Positions 42,878-51,498 of a stretch of DNA of 64,000 bases are shown here, piece by piece. How positions within the stretch are numbered: position 1 is the stretch's first letter; each line of letters starts with the position of its first letter. This stretch comes from Anaerolineales bacterium. Lineage in GTDB: Bacteria; Chloroflexota; Anaerolineae; 4572-78; J111. The stretch lies in assembly GCA_015075185.1 (NCBI GenBank), contig JABTUW010000003.1, positions 558,001 to 622,000 on the forward strand, written 5' to 3'. The notes beneath the pieces are model-generated. The model worked only from the letters and a program-made list of their open reading frames with translations. It did not search any database and was not told where the DNA came from. A program made the translations under genes and the position numbers.

Positions 42878-42905
42878 TTTAACTATCTGGTAAGTAAAAC
42901 ATAAT
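42878..42905 (+). promoter_or_regulatory. Candidate promoter of the sugar ABC importer with TGGTAAG site
   Basis: TTTAAC (42878-42883), a 16-base spacer and CATAAT (42900-42905), with TGGTAAG at 42888-42894 inside the spacer. CTTACC also occurs at about 42848. These match the half-sites before the regulator gene. Confidence 0.45.
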
Positions 42906-42939
42906 CTATTCTTTCAGCCAACTGTGGAGAAGATAAAAA

Positions 42940-44418
42940 ATGATAAATATAAGATGGATGGCCACATTAGTGGTATGTGTTCTTTTGGGCCTGATTGCCG
43001 CTCAAGCGGAAGCTCAAGACAAACCTTTTGAGGGCGTCGAGGTCAATATTTTGACTTTTGTGGGTCCGCAAGTAGCCGAACCGTTGCAGCGGCGTGGTCC
43101 TGACTTTACCGCGCTAACCGGAGCTAAGATTAATGTGGTCACAGTACCCAACAGCGAACTGTACCAGAAAGCCCTGACAGACATGGCCACCGGGACCAAC
43201 AGCTTCGATGGCTTCCTCTTTGCGCCCTCGTGGATTGTGGACTTTGCCCCCGCCGGCTACCTGGAACCTTTGACCGAGCGGGTCAATGCCGACGAAGCCT
43301 TAGAGTGGGACGATATAGCCCCCTTCTTCCGCGATTTCAACTCCTATCAAGGGGAAATTTACAGCATTCCGCTCGACGGCGACTTCCATATGGTCTACTA
43401 TCGCAGCGACATCCTGGCCCAAGAAGGGCTGGAACCACCCAAAACCTGGGACGACTATCTGAACGTGGCTAAAACGCTCCACGGCAAAGACCTCAACGGC
43501 GATGGCGAAGCGGATTACGGCTCGTGCATTGCCAAAGCCAAAGCCCAGCAATCTTACTGGTGGATCACCTCGATTGCCGCGCCATTTATTCAAAGCCAGG
43601 GCACATCGCAGGGCGCTTTCTTCAACACCGCCGATATGGAACCCTTGTTTAACAATGCCGCTTTCAAACGCGCTCTGGAGATTTACAAAGAAACCACCGC
43701 ATACGGCCCGCCCGATGAATTGAATCTGGGCGTGGGCGACACCCGCGGCCTCTTTACCTCTGGCCGCTGCGCGCTGACCATGGACTGGGGCGATATTGGC
43801 ACGCTGGCGATTGACCCGGCAACCTCGAAGGTGCAGGATAAGGTCGGCTCGATCATCACCCCCGGCTCGACCGAAGTGCTTGATTGGGCAACCGGCGAAC
43901 TGGTCCCTTGCGATGAAACAACCTGCCCCTATGCCATTGATGGCGTGAATCACGCCCCATTTGCTTCTTTTGGCGGTTGGGCCGGCGCGGTGAATGCCGC
44001 CGCCGATCCGCAGAAGAAAGATGCGGCTTATGCCTTCTTTTCTTATATGGCTCAGCCGGCTCAGGCCAACGAGGACGTGACGATCGGTAAAACCGGCTAC
44101 AACCCCTATCGTTTTTCCCAACTCTACAATCGTATCCCCTGGATTAAGAATGGGATGAGTCCAAAAGCATCCTTGAATTACCTGCTTGCCATCGAAGACA
44201 GCCTGGACAGCCCGAATATGGTTTTGGATCTGCGTATCCCTAAAAACCATGATTATCAGCAGGTTAAACTGGATGCGGTGATCGCCCAATACCTGGCCGG
44301 TGAACTCGATGAGGATCAAGCTGCCCAAACCCTGACCGACGCCTGGAATGAAATTACCGACGAAACGGGTCGCGATCAGCAGCTTGCAGATTACAAGGCC
44401 ACCCTCGGCGCGGAATAG
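42940..44418 (+). CDS. ABC transporter sugar-binding protein
   Basis: A 492-residue extracellular solute-binding protein (family 1). Signal peptide 'WMATLVVCVLLGLIAAQAEAQ', then 'VEVNILTFVGPQVAEPLQRRGPDFTALTGAKINVVTVPNSELYQKALTDMATG', 'IYSIPLDGDFHMVYYRSDILAQEGL', 'PFASFGGWAGAVNAAADPQKKDAAYAFFSYM'. Aromatic residues along the cleft suit a sugar. Ligand is not readable from sequence; the FucD/GntR neighbours suggest a sugar or sugar acid related to fucose. GGAGAAG stands before the start. Two permeases follow. Confidence 0.88.
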   Translation: MINIRWMATLVVCVLLGLIAAQAEAQDKPFEGVEVNILTFVGPQVAEPLQRRGPDFTALTGAKINVVTVPNSELYQKALTDMATGTNSFDGFLFAPSWIVDFAPAGYLEPLTERVNADEALEWDDIAPFFRDFNSYQGEIYSIPLDGDFHMVYYRSDILAQEGLEPPKTWDDYLNVAKTLHGKDLNGDGEADYGSCIAKAKAQQSYWWITSIAAPFIQSQGTSQGAFFNTADMEPLFNNAAFKRALEIYKETTAYGPPDELNLGVGDTRGLFTSGRCALTMDWGDIGTLAIDPATSKVQDKVGSIITPGSTEVLDWATGELVPCDETTCPYAIDGVNHAPFASFGGWAGAVNAAADPQKKDAAYAFFSYMAQPAQANEDVTIGKTGYNPYRFSQLYNRIPWIKNGMSPKASLNYLLAIEDSLDSPNMVLDLRIPKNHDYQQVKLDAVIAQYLAGELDEDQAAQTLTDAWNEITDETGRDQQLADYKATLGAE

Positions 44419-44447
44419 GGCCCGCGAAGCGTTTCTAATTCTGATAA

Positions 44448-44491
44448 TAGTGACGACTTTAGTTGTTCTCAGGCGACTAAAGTCGTCACTA
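44448..44491. repeat. Palindromic repeat (TAGTGACGACTTTAGT / ACTAAAGTCGTCACTA)
   Basis: 16-base perfect arms with a 12-base centre, between the binding-protein and permease genes. The same core occurs in 38104-38205. It could form a stem in the transcript and set expression of the first gene above the permeases. Confidence 0.8.
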
Positions 44492-44522
44492 CAATCTCAT
44501 TTTAACCTTTGAGGAGATAACG

Positions 44523-45698
44523 ATGCATATTGAACGTGACCCTCAAACCCTGGCCCAGATCGAGCCACAGTCTGACTCCTCGCTCTCACTACCGGGTCGT
44601 TTGCATGGGCTAACCAGCCAGGCAGAACGGGTGTCAAGCTCAATATTTCTGTGGCCGGCCGTGTTGGCCCTCCTGTTTTTATCCATCTTCCCCTTGATTG
44701 TTTCCCTTTACCTCTCCCTGAGCCGCTTCGATTTAGCCAAGGGCGGCTTTAAGCTGACCTTTATTGGGCTGGCTAACTATCGCAAACTGCTATTTGGGTC
44801 TGAGAAAACTCACTTTCTGGGTCTTTTTGCGCCGAGTACGCCCTGGCATTGGCTTATTTTTGGCCTGGTAGTTGTAGCCTTGGCCGTTTTCCTGGGGCGA
44901 TATGTACGGCGCGGGAATATTTCAGGAGGTGGGTTGTTGGGGCGGGTGCTGATGGTAGCCGGGCTGGGGGCGCTGGCCTGGATGGTCATCCACACTTTTA
45001 GCCCCGGCGGCCGGCTGGGCACCTTAAGTGTCACCCTGGTTTTTGTTTTTGTCGGTATCTTTTTTCAGTACAGCCTGGGTCTGAGCCTGGCCCTGCTGAC
45101 GGTGCAGCATCTGCCGGGGCGGCGCTTCTTTCGGGTGGTGTTTTTACTGCCGATGATGATTACCCCGGTGGGGGTAGCCTATATGTTTCGCATGATGACC
45201 GATACCGACAAAGGGCCGTTCACCCCCTTTTGGCAGGCAGCCGGCCTGGCTAATTTCTCCTGGTTTAACGATCCCTGGGGGGCGCGAACGGCCATTTTGA
45301 TTGCCGATATCTGGCAGTGGACGCCTTTTATGTTTATTGTCCTCGTCGCTGCGCTGGAAAGCCAGTCTATGGAACCGCTAGAGGCGGCCATTGTAGACGG
45401 CGCTAATCCCTGGCAGCTATTTCGCTATATTACCTGGCCGGCCATCTTGCCAGTGAGTATGACTTTAATCCTGATCCGCATGATCGAAGCCTTTAAGATT
45501 GTGGATCTGCCCAATGTGATGACCAATGGCGGACCCGGCACTGCCACCGAGTCGTTGACTTTACAGGCTTTCATTAATTGGCGGGCTATCGAATTGGGCA
45601 ACTCGGCAGCGGTGGCGTACATGCTCCTTTTTGTCGTTACCTTTTTTGGCCTGATTTTTGTTAATCTGATCCGCCAGCAGGCGGTGGAGAAACTGTAA
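44523..45698 (+). CDS. ABC sugar permease, MalF-like
   Basis: A 391-residue permease with about eight helices. 'IFLWPAVLALLFLSIFPLIVSLYLSLSRFDL' is the first; 'VVFLLPMMITPVGVAYMFRMM', 'ILIADIWQWTPFMFIVLVAALESQSMEPLEAAIVDGANPWQLFRYITWPAILP' holds the EAA loop that contacts the ATPase; 'FKIVDLPNVMTNGGPG' is family-typical. An extra segment around 95-165 ('LIFGLVVVALAVFLGRYVRRGNISGGGLLGRVLMVAGLGALAWMVI') adds two helices not usual in MalF-like proteins. The signal-less N-terminus starts at ATG 44523. Confidence 0.88.
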   Translation: MHIERDPQTLAQIEPQSDSSLSLPGRLHGLTSQAERVSSSIFLWPAVLALLFLSIFPLIVSLYLSLSRFDLAKGGFKLTFIGLANYRKLLFGSEKTHFLGLFAPSTPWHWLIFGLVVVALAVFLGRYVRRGNISGGGLLGRVLMVAGLGALAWMVIHTFSPGGRLGTLSVTLVFVFVGIFFQYSLGLSLALLTVQHLPGRRFFRVVFLLPMMITPVGVAYMFRMMTDTDKGPFTPFWQAAGLANFSWFNDPWGARTAILIADIWQWTPFMFIVLVAALESQSMEPLEAAIVDGANPWQLFRYITWPAILPVSMTLILIRMIEAFKIVDLPNVMTNGGPGTATESLTLQAFINWRAIELGNSAAVAYMLLFVVTFFGLIFVNLIRQQAVEKL

Positions 45699-45702
45699 AA
45701 GT

Positions 45703-45755
45703 AGCAGGGTAGCAGGCAGCAAGAGGGATTAACCCCGTCTACTGTCTACCTTTTT
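45703..45755. repeat. Degenerate heptamer-type DNA between the two permease genes
   Basis: GTAGCAG and GCAGCAAG-type words and GTCTACT-GTCTACC give approximate period 7. Weaker than the other loci. Confidence 0.5.
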
Positions 45756-45766
45756 GAGGGAGGATT

Positions 45767-46795
45767 ATGGATCGTCTCTTTCGACGTACATCGCTTTATA
45801 TGCCTTCACCGGCAGGGATCATTTTGGCTTACCTGGCCCTGGGGTTGTGGACTGTGGTGGTTTTGCTGCCGATCTATTGGCTGGTGGTTACTTCCTTAAA
45901 GTTGCCCATTCAGGTGGCCGAAGGCCCCTTTTACATCCCATTTGTTGATTTTCAACCCACTTTAAATTCCTGGAAATATGTTTTGGTCGGCGACTTGAGC
46001 CGTGATACCCTGCGAACTTATGCCAACACCCTGATTGTCGCGCCAACCAGCGCCTTGTTAGCCTTGCTCCTCGGTACTGCGGCTGCTTACGCTTTAGTTC
46101 GCTTTGATTATCAGCCGCGGCTGGGAGCCATTTTATCGTTTATTGGCTGCATCATCCTGACGATTATTGCCATTATTTTGGGTACACCCTGGCAGGTGGC
46201 TATCGCAGCCGGGCTGGCTATTTTTATTATTATCATCTTCACTATTGGCCGGTGCTTCAAACGCGCCCTGGGCAACGAGGATATTGCCTTTTGGATGATC
46301 TCCCAACGCATGCTGCCTCCCATTGCGGTGGTCATCCCGATTTATATCTTATTTCAGCAGTTAAATATGCTGGACACTCACGCCGCTTTGATTATTACCT
46401 ATGTGGCAGCCAATTTGCCCATTGTCATCTGGCTAATGCGTGATTATTTTCGCACCATCCCCATTGAATTAGAGGAATGTGCCGCTATTGATGGCGCTTC
46501 ACGCTACCGCATCTTCTGGTCCATTGTGCTGCCGCTGGCAGCGCCCGGCCTGGTGGCGACCTTTCTGTTTGTCCTCGTCTTCACCTGGAATGAATATCTG
46601 CTGGCCTTGTTTCTCTCCGGGGCCAAAGTTCAAACTTTACCCTATGTTATCTCGTCTCAAAATGCCACCCGCGGGCCGCAGTGGTGGGATATGTCGGTGC
46701 TGATTCTGATCATGATTATCCCGGTGATTGTCATGGCCATAGCCCTGGAACGTTACATTGCGCGCGGCTTGTTAGTGGGTGCAGTAAAAGGATAA
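45767..46795 (+). CDS. ABC sugar permease, MalG-like
   Basis: A 342-residue permease: 'IILAYLALGLWTVVVLLPIYWLVVTSLK', 'NTLIVAPTSALLALLLGTAAAYALVRF', the EAA loop 'IPIELEECAAIDGASRYRIFWSIVLPLAAPGLVATFLFVLVFTWNEYLLALFL'. An additional helix pair ('LGAILSFIGCIILTIIAIILG', 'VAIAAGLAIFIIIIFTIG') lies around 120-170, as also seen in the MalF-like partner. GGGAGG stands before the ATG. The ATPase subunit is missing, so a shared MsmK/UgpC-type ATPase elsewhere must drive it. Confidence 0.88.
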   Translation: MDRLFRRTSLYMPSPAGIILAYLALGLWTVVVLLPIYWLVVTSLKLPIQVAEGPFYIPFVDFQPTLNSWKYVLVGDLSRDTLRTYANTLIVAPTSALLALLLGTAAAYALVRFDYQPRLGAILSFIGCIILTIIAIILGTPWQVAIAAGLAIFIIIIFTIGRCFKRALGNEDIAFWMISQRMLPPIAVVIPIYILFQQLNMLDTHAALIITYVAANLPIVIWLMRDYFRTIPIELEECAAIDGASRYRIFWSIVLPLAAPGLVATFLFVLVFTWNEYLLALFLSGAKVQTLPYVISSQNATRGPQWWDMSVLILIMIIPVIVMAIALERYIARGLLVGAVKG

Positions 46796-46828
46796 TGTCA
46801 AGGTCCTAGACCTAACTTTTGTCAGTGC

Positions 46829-46867
46829 AGCCTCCGACCCTGGTTGGGTAAGGAGGCTAACTTTTTA
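46829..46867 (+). terminator. Rho-independent terminator of the ABC operon
   Basis: AGCCTCC / GGAGGCT stem (46829-46835, 46852-46858) followed by a T run at 46862-46866. Confidence 0.8.
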
Positions 46868-46975
46868 TATCCTCAAGAATCTCTCCCCCGGCAGGTGCGC
46901 TGCCAAACAAATTCGGCTATCCTATTTTAGACACAGTACTTTTTTGAGCATACCCTGCCTATTTTTGCCCCGCTC

Positions 46976-47004
46976 TTGACGGTTTAGGTATTAGTGGTTA
47001 CAAT
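46976..47004 (+). promoter_or_regulatory. Sigma70-type promoter of the Ser/Thr kinase gene
   Basis: TTGACG (46976-46981), a 17-base spacer and TACAAT (46999-47004), 41 bases before the kinase ATG. Confidence 0.7.
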
Positions 47005-47045
47005 TTTCAAGGTTGAAGTAAATTAAAAACCAGGAGGGCGAGGGT

Positions 47046-50000
47046 ATGGCCGATTTAGTGGGACAGACGATTGGGCAGTATCAAATCGTGCAACGCCTGG
47101 GGCGGGGCGGCATGGCCGATGTCTATAAGGCTTTTCACACCGGCCTGGCCGTACATCGGGCACTCAAAGTCATTCGCCCTGAATTTGTCACCGAAGAAGG
47201 CTTTAAAGAGCGTTTTCAGCGTGAGGCCCAGGCAGTCGCCGCGCTGCGCCACCCCAATATCGTCCAGATGCACGATTTCGGGGCGCAAAACAACCTCTAC
47301 TACATGGTCATGGAGTTTGTCGAGGGCCAGGACCTCAAATCTTATCTCACCCAGCACGGCCAGATCCGCCCCTTTAGCCAGATTCTCACCATTCTTGAAC
47401 AGGTAGCCTCTGCCCTGGGCTACGCTCATCAACGGGGCGTGGTCCATCGCGATATCAAACCGGCCAACATAATGCTGACGCCCGAAGGACAGGCCATCCT
47501 CATGGACTTCGGCATCGCCAAGATGCTGACCCTGGAAGAGCGGATGACTCAAACCGGCGTTGGTATCGGCACACCTACCTATATGTCGCCCGAACAGGCC
47601 CGGGGCGAGTCTAATGTCGGCCCGGCCGCAGACATTTATTCGCTGGGCATTGTGCTCTACGAAATGCTAACCGGACGGGTGCCCTTCAGCGCCGACACGC
47701 CCCTGGCAGTCATGCTCAAGGCCATCAATGACCCGCTGCCGCCGCCTCGTGATTTTAGCCCTGATATTCCCGATGTTTTGCAGGGGGTTGTGCTCAAGGC
47801 AACGGCCAAAGATCCAGCCCAGCGTTATCAAACCGCCGAAGCCTTTGTGGACAGTCTGCGGCGCAGCTTGAACCTGGCCCCCGGCGCGCCTGTTCCGCCC
47901 GACCTGCTGCCCCCCGACGAAGAGGCCACCCAGGTACCACCGCAGAAAAGTACCACCCCCGGCGCAGTGCGGCCAAAAAAGAAAAAGGCCAAGCAGCGTC
48001 AAACGCCCTGGCTGCTGATTGGCGCAGGCGTGCTGGTGTTGTTGTGTCTGTTTGTTGGCCTGGCCGGGGTGGGCGCCTATTTCTGGCTGCGGCCTGCTCC
48101 TTCGCTGGCGACCTGGCAGTTTGTCATTGACGCCTCGCAGGGGATGAACGACACCATCAACGACCGGACCAAAATGGACATCGCCCGTGCGGCCCTGGCC
48201 AAGGAGTTGGAAATATTGCCGGCTAATGTCAATGCCGGCCTGCGGGTGTTTGGAGGCGGCGCATCCGGCGCTGACCCTTGCCAGGATACCCAGCTCCTGG
48301 TCGAGCCGGCCACCCAGCAGGGAGGGCGGCTGGTCAACGCCCTGGCCGGGGTGAACCCTTCCGGCGAAGCGCCTCTGACCGAGGCCATTGTCAAGGCCAT
48401 CGGCGATTTTGACCTGACCCGCGATACCCATAATACCCTGATTATCATTAGCGCCGGTCTCGATACCTGCGAGGCCGATGCGGTTGAACAGTTGAGAATT
48501 CTCAGCCAGCGCCTGGGGATTGAATTTGACTTGCAGTTGATTGGCTTGGGGGTCAGCGAGGGCGACCGGATTCAACTTGCGGAAATGGCCGCTGCTGCTG
48601 GCGGTGAGTATCACGATGCCCAGAGCGAAGAGGATATTCAGCAAGTGGTGAATGACGTTGTGGCCGCCCTGCCCAATGCGCCTACTCCATCTCAGCCGGG
48701 CGGCGCCGTCACCGCCGAAGGCCAAATTCCGCTGGGGCAGTATGTCTCCGGTGAAATTACCACGCCTGAAGATACAGCCATGTATACCTTCCAGGCCAAT
48801 GCCGGTCAGACGATCTACTTTGATTTCGAGTCGGCAAGCGAGGGTACGTATTTTATCCTGACCGCCCCGGATGGGCGGACCGAAGTTTTCAATATTTACA
48901 ATAACGACCAGGGGCCGGTCGTTCTGGAACAGGCCGGAGCTTACACTTTAACGGTTGACCCGGATGGCGAGAACGTGCCCACGTATGAGTTTGTTATTTG
49001 GGATATTAATCCGCCGGTAGTAGAAGGCGGCAGCATAGAGTTTGGCAAATTCATTGGCGGCGAGATCAAGATACCCGGCCAAACGGCGACCTATACCTTC
49101 GAGGGAGCGGCGGAACAGGCCATCTACTTTGACTTCCAATCTTCGAGCGAGGGCACCTACTTTATCCTGACCGCCCCGGATGGGCGGACCGAAGTCTTCA
49201 ATGTTTACAGCAACGACCAGGGACCGGTCGTCCTGGAACAGGCCGGAACTTACACTTTAACGGTTGACCCGGACAGTTCCAATAAACCCAAATATGAGTT
49301 TGTGATTTGGGGGGTCAACCCGGCGGTAGTGGAAGGCGGTCCGATAGAATTTGGCAAGTTCGTTGGCGGCGAGATCAAGATACCCGGCCAAACGGCGACC
49401 TATACTTTTGAGGGCGCGGCGGAGCAGGCCATCTATTTTGATTTCCAAAGCTCAAGCGAGGGTACGTATTTTACCCTGACCGCCCCGGATGGGCGGACCG
49501 AAGTTTTCAATATTTACAATAACGACCAGGGACCGGTCGTTCTGGAACAGGCCGGGACTTACACGTTAACGGTTGACCCGGACAGTTCCAACAAGCCCAA
49601 GTATGAATTTGTCGTTTGGGAGGTGAATCCGGCCGTGATTGAGGGCGGCTCCCTGGAATTCGGCAAATTCATTGGCGGCGAGATCAAGACACCCGGCCAA
49701 ACGGCGACCTATACCTTCGAGGGAGCGGCGGAACAGGCCATCTACTTTGACTTCCAATCTTCGAGCGAGGGCACCTACTTTATCCTGACCGCCCCGGATG
49801 GGCGGACCGAAGTCTTCAATGTTTACAGCAACGACCAGGGACCGGTCGTCCTGGAACAGGCCGGAACTTACACTTTAACGGTTGACCCGGACAGTTCCAA
49901 TAAACCCAAATATGAATTCGTCGTCTGGGAGGTTAACCCACCCCAGGTCGAGGGGGGAGCCATTGAGTTGGGCCAATTCGTCAGTGGTGAGATCAAGATT

Positions 50001-50249
50001 CCCGGCCAAACGGCGGCCTATACATTCGAGGGCACAGCCGGACAGAATCTCTTGTTTGATTTTCAATCCGCCAGCGAGGGCACATACTTCATTCTTTATG
50101 GGCCGGACGGCCGAACCGAACTTTTTAGCGGCTACAACAGCGACCAGGGACCTGTTCCGTTAGCCGAAACAGGGACCTACACCTTGCTGGTTGACCCGGA
50201 CAGCGCCAATAAGCCAAAATATGAATTTGTCCTCCAACTGCAAAATTAA
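47046..50249 (+). CDS. Receptor Ser/Thr protein kinase with VWA and five ~103-residue repeats
   Basis: A 1,067-residue protein. Residues 12-270 are a PknB-like kinase: 'LGRGGMADVYKAF' loop, Lys41 in 'HRALKVI', HRD at 134-136 in 'VVHRDIKPANIML', DFG at 154-156, activation segment 'TQTGVGIGTPTYMSPEQ'. A basic linker and one membrane helix (321-347) lead outside to a VWA-type domain (about 356-545). Its MIDAS is 'DASQGM', lacking the second Ser, so metal binding may be weak. Five beta-sandwich repeats of the pre-peptidase C-terminal type follow ('IPGQTATYTFEGAAEQAIYFDFQ', 'GTYTLTVDPD'). It probably senses a wall or extracellular ligand. GGAGG precedes the start. Confidence 0.92.
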   Translation: MADLVGQTIGQYQIVQRLGRGGMADVYKAFHTGLAVHRALKVIRPEFVTEEGFKERFQREAQAVAALRHPNIVQMHDFGAQNNLYYMVMEFVEGQDLKSYLTQHGQIRPFSQILTILEQVASALGYAHQRGVVHRDIKPANIMLTPEGQAILMDFGIAKMLTLEERMTQTGVGIGTPTYMSPEQARGESNVGPAADIYSLGIVLYEMLTGRVPFSADTPLAVMLKAINDPLPPPRDFSPDIPDVLQGVVLKATAKDPAQRYQTAEAFVDSLRRSLNLAPGAPVPPDLLPPDEEATQVPPQKSTTPGAVRPKKKKAKQRQTPWLLIGAGVLVLLCLFVGLAGVGAYFWLRPAPSLATWQFVIDASQGMNDTINDRTKMDIARAALAKELEILPANVNAGLRVFGGGASGADPCQDTQLLVEPATQQGGRLVNALAGVNPSGEAPLTEAIVKAIGDFDLTRDTHNTLIIISAGLDTCEADAVEQLRILSQRLGIEFDLQLIGLGVSEGDRIQLAEMAAAAGGEYHDAQSEEDIQQVVNDVVAALPNAPTPSQPGGAVTAEGQIPLGQYVSGEITTPEDTAMYTFQANAGQTIYFDFESASEGTYFILTAPDGRTEVFNIYNNDQGPVVLEQAGAYTLTVDPDGENVPTYEFVIWDINPPVVEGGSIEFGKFIGGEIKIPGQTATYTFEGAAEQAIYFDFQSSSEGTYFILTAPDGRTEVFNVYSNDQGPVVLEQAGTYTLTVDPDSSNKPKYEFVIWGVNPAVVEGGPIEFGKFVGGEIKIPGQTATYTFEGAAEQAIYFDFQSSSEGTYFTLTAPDGRTEVFNIYNNDQGPVVLEQAGTYTLTVDPDSSNKPKYEFVVWEVNPAVIEGGSLEFGKFIGGEIKTPGQTATYTFEGAAEQAIYFDFQSSSEGTYFILTAPDGRTEVFNVYSNDQGPVVLEQAGTYTLTVDPDSSNKPKYEFVVWEVNPPQVEGGAIELGQFVSGEIKIPGQTAAYTFEGTAGQNLLFDFQSASEGTYFILYGPDGRTELFSGYNSDQGPVPLAETGTYTLLVDPDSANKPKYEFVLQLQN
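48709..50249 (+). repeat. Five tandem 309-bp coding repeats
   Basis: Unit boundaries near 48709, 49018, 49327, 49636 and 49945. Copies 2 and 4 are almost identical over about 200 bases, while 1 and 5 have diverged. Confidence 0.9.
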
Positions 50250-50258
50250 GAATACTAG

Positions 50259-50296
50259 GTGACAGGCACTTTTCAACACCGATAAGCGCCTGTCAC
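50259..50296 (+). terminator. Hairpin after the kinase gene (possible terminator)
   Basis: GTGACAGGC / GCCTGTCAC, a 9-bp perfect stem with a 20-base loop. No T-tract follows, so a terminator role is uncertain. Confidence 0.4.
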
Positions 50297-50469
50297 GCTA
50301 ATCCCGATAATGTCGAGTACCCCTTGGATAGCTTGAGTTTTTGACCGTTTGCCAAGTACTTGTTAAAATTCGGTCTTCAACCTCTCTTGCCAGCCTACCT
50401 GTAGAGCTTTGCCCGATCCGATGCCCTAAAATGGCCGCAGGCCAAATTAAAAGGATAGCTCTAGCAATT

Positions 50470-51441
50470 ATGGACCAATCAAATCAATGGAGTGCCAACG
50501 GCTCTTTAGTCGAAGAGGTATTAAAACCTATCCTCTATGCTGATATCTTTGACTACCCTCTGACCTTTGACGAAATCTATAAATTTCTTGAGTTCAAAAC
50601 CACCCCTGACGAAGTCCAATCCCTATTAGATCGGGCGATTGAGAACAGGGAAATTGTTTTTATTGACCAGTTTTACAGCCTGGCCGAAAAACCTCACCTG
50701 GTCGCCAGGCGGCGCGAACGCTGGCTAGCCTCCCAGGAACTGTGGCCCAAGGCTATCTATTATGGCCGCTGGGTAGCCAGCCTGCCCTTTATTCGCATGG
50801 TTTCCGTCACCGGCTCGCTGGCGGTGGACAATCCTCGCGATGGGGTAGATGATATTGATTTTTTGATTGTCACCCGGCCAGGGCGGCTCTGGTTCTGCCG
50901 CGCTTTGATTATTCTGCTGGTTCGCTGGGGGCATTTACGCGGGGTCCATCTTTGCCCCAACTACCTCCTCACTGAAAACGTGCTCTATTTTGATGATAAC
51001 AATCTCTTTGTGGCCCGGGAAATGCTGCAAATGATCCCGCTTTACGGCCGCGAGTTTTATCTGAAGATGCGGGAAATTAATGCCTGGCTAACGGATTATC
51101 TGCCTCAGGGACACGGCTTGAACCTGGAAAAAATCAACGATCAGCTATCGCCGCTGCAAAATTGGTTCAAAAAGATAGGTGAATTTCTCCTGGCCGGACC
51201 GATAGGCGATTTTATAGAAAAAATCCTGCAAAAGATCCAGATCACTAAACATACCCGTCAGGCGGCTAAATCCGGCGCGCTTGATAAAGTCGTTTTTACC
51301 GCCGACATGTGCAAGGGCCATTATAACAGCCACAATCAAAAAACTATGAGCGCCTACCGGCAGCGGCTGCAAGCCCATGTGATAAACAGTAAATTACCGC
51401 CAACAAATGGCAGATTGAGGGAAGTAGGAAGCAGGGAGTAG
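50470..51441 (+). CDS. Nucleotidyltransferase-fold protein
   Basis: A 323-residue protein with an N-terminal helical/winged-helix-like part ('LKPILYADIFDYPLTFDEIYKFLEF...EVQSLLDRAIENREIVFIDQFYSLAE') and a polymerase-beta-type core, 'SVTGSLAVDNPRDGVDDIDFLIVTRPGRLW', with the GS and DIDF metal site. The substrate is unknown. The ATG at 50470 is preferred to an upstream frame start at 50341 that adds 43 unlikely residues. The last residues ('GRLREVGSRE') come from a heptamer-type block. It is followed 57 bases on by a radical SAM gene and may act in the same pathway. Confidence 0.7.
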   Translation: MDQSNQWSANGSLVEEVLKPILYADIFDYPLTFDEIYKFLEFKTTPDEVQSLLDRAIENREIVFIDQFYSLAEKPHLVARRRERWLASQELWPKAIYYGRWVASLPFIRMVSVTGSLAVDNPRDGVDDIDFLIVTRPGRLWFCRALIILLVRWGHLRGVHLCPNYLLTENVLYFDDNNLFVAREMLQMIPLYGREFYLKMREINAWLTDYLPQGHGLNLEKINDQLSPLQNWFKKIGEFLLAGPIGDFIEKILQKIQITKHTRQAAKSGALDKVVFTADMCKGHYNSHNQKTMSAYRQRLQAHVINSKLPPTNGRLREVGSRE

Positions 51442-51490
51442 TATTTACCCCTACTCCTCGCCGAACGGCAGTCCCTACTTCTTACTCCGG
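51421..51490. repeat. Heptamer-type DNA (GAAGTAG/GAAGCAG/GGAGTAG)
   Basis: Three period-7 units on one side and CTACTCC / CTACTTC-TTACTCC on the other give weak inverted arms between two genes. Confidence 0.6.
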
Positions 51491-51498
51491 AGTTAATA

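Noticed and set aside
43300..44328. A 342-residue antisense frame over the sugar-binding protein
   Set aside because: Shadow frame with no domain or start signal.
47667..48725. A 352-residue antisense frame over the kinase gene
   Set aside because: Shadow of a high-GC gene; Gln/Gly/His-rich with no motif.
48709..50249. Regular 309-bp repeats as a CRISPR array
   Set aside because: The repeats are long, coding throughout and have no spacers; they are protein repeats.
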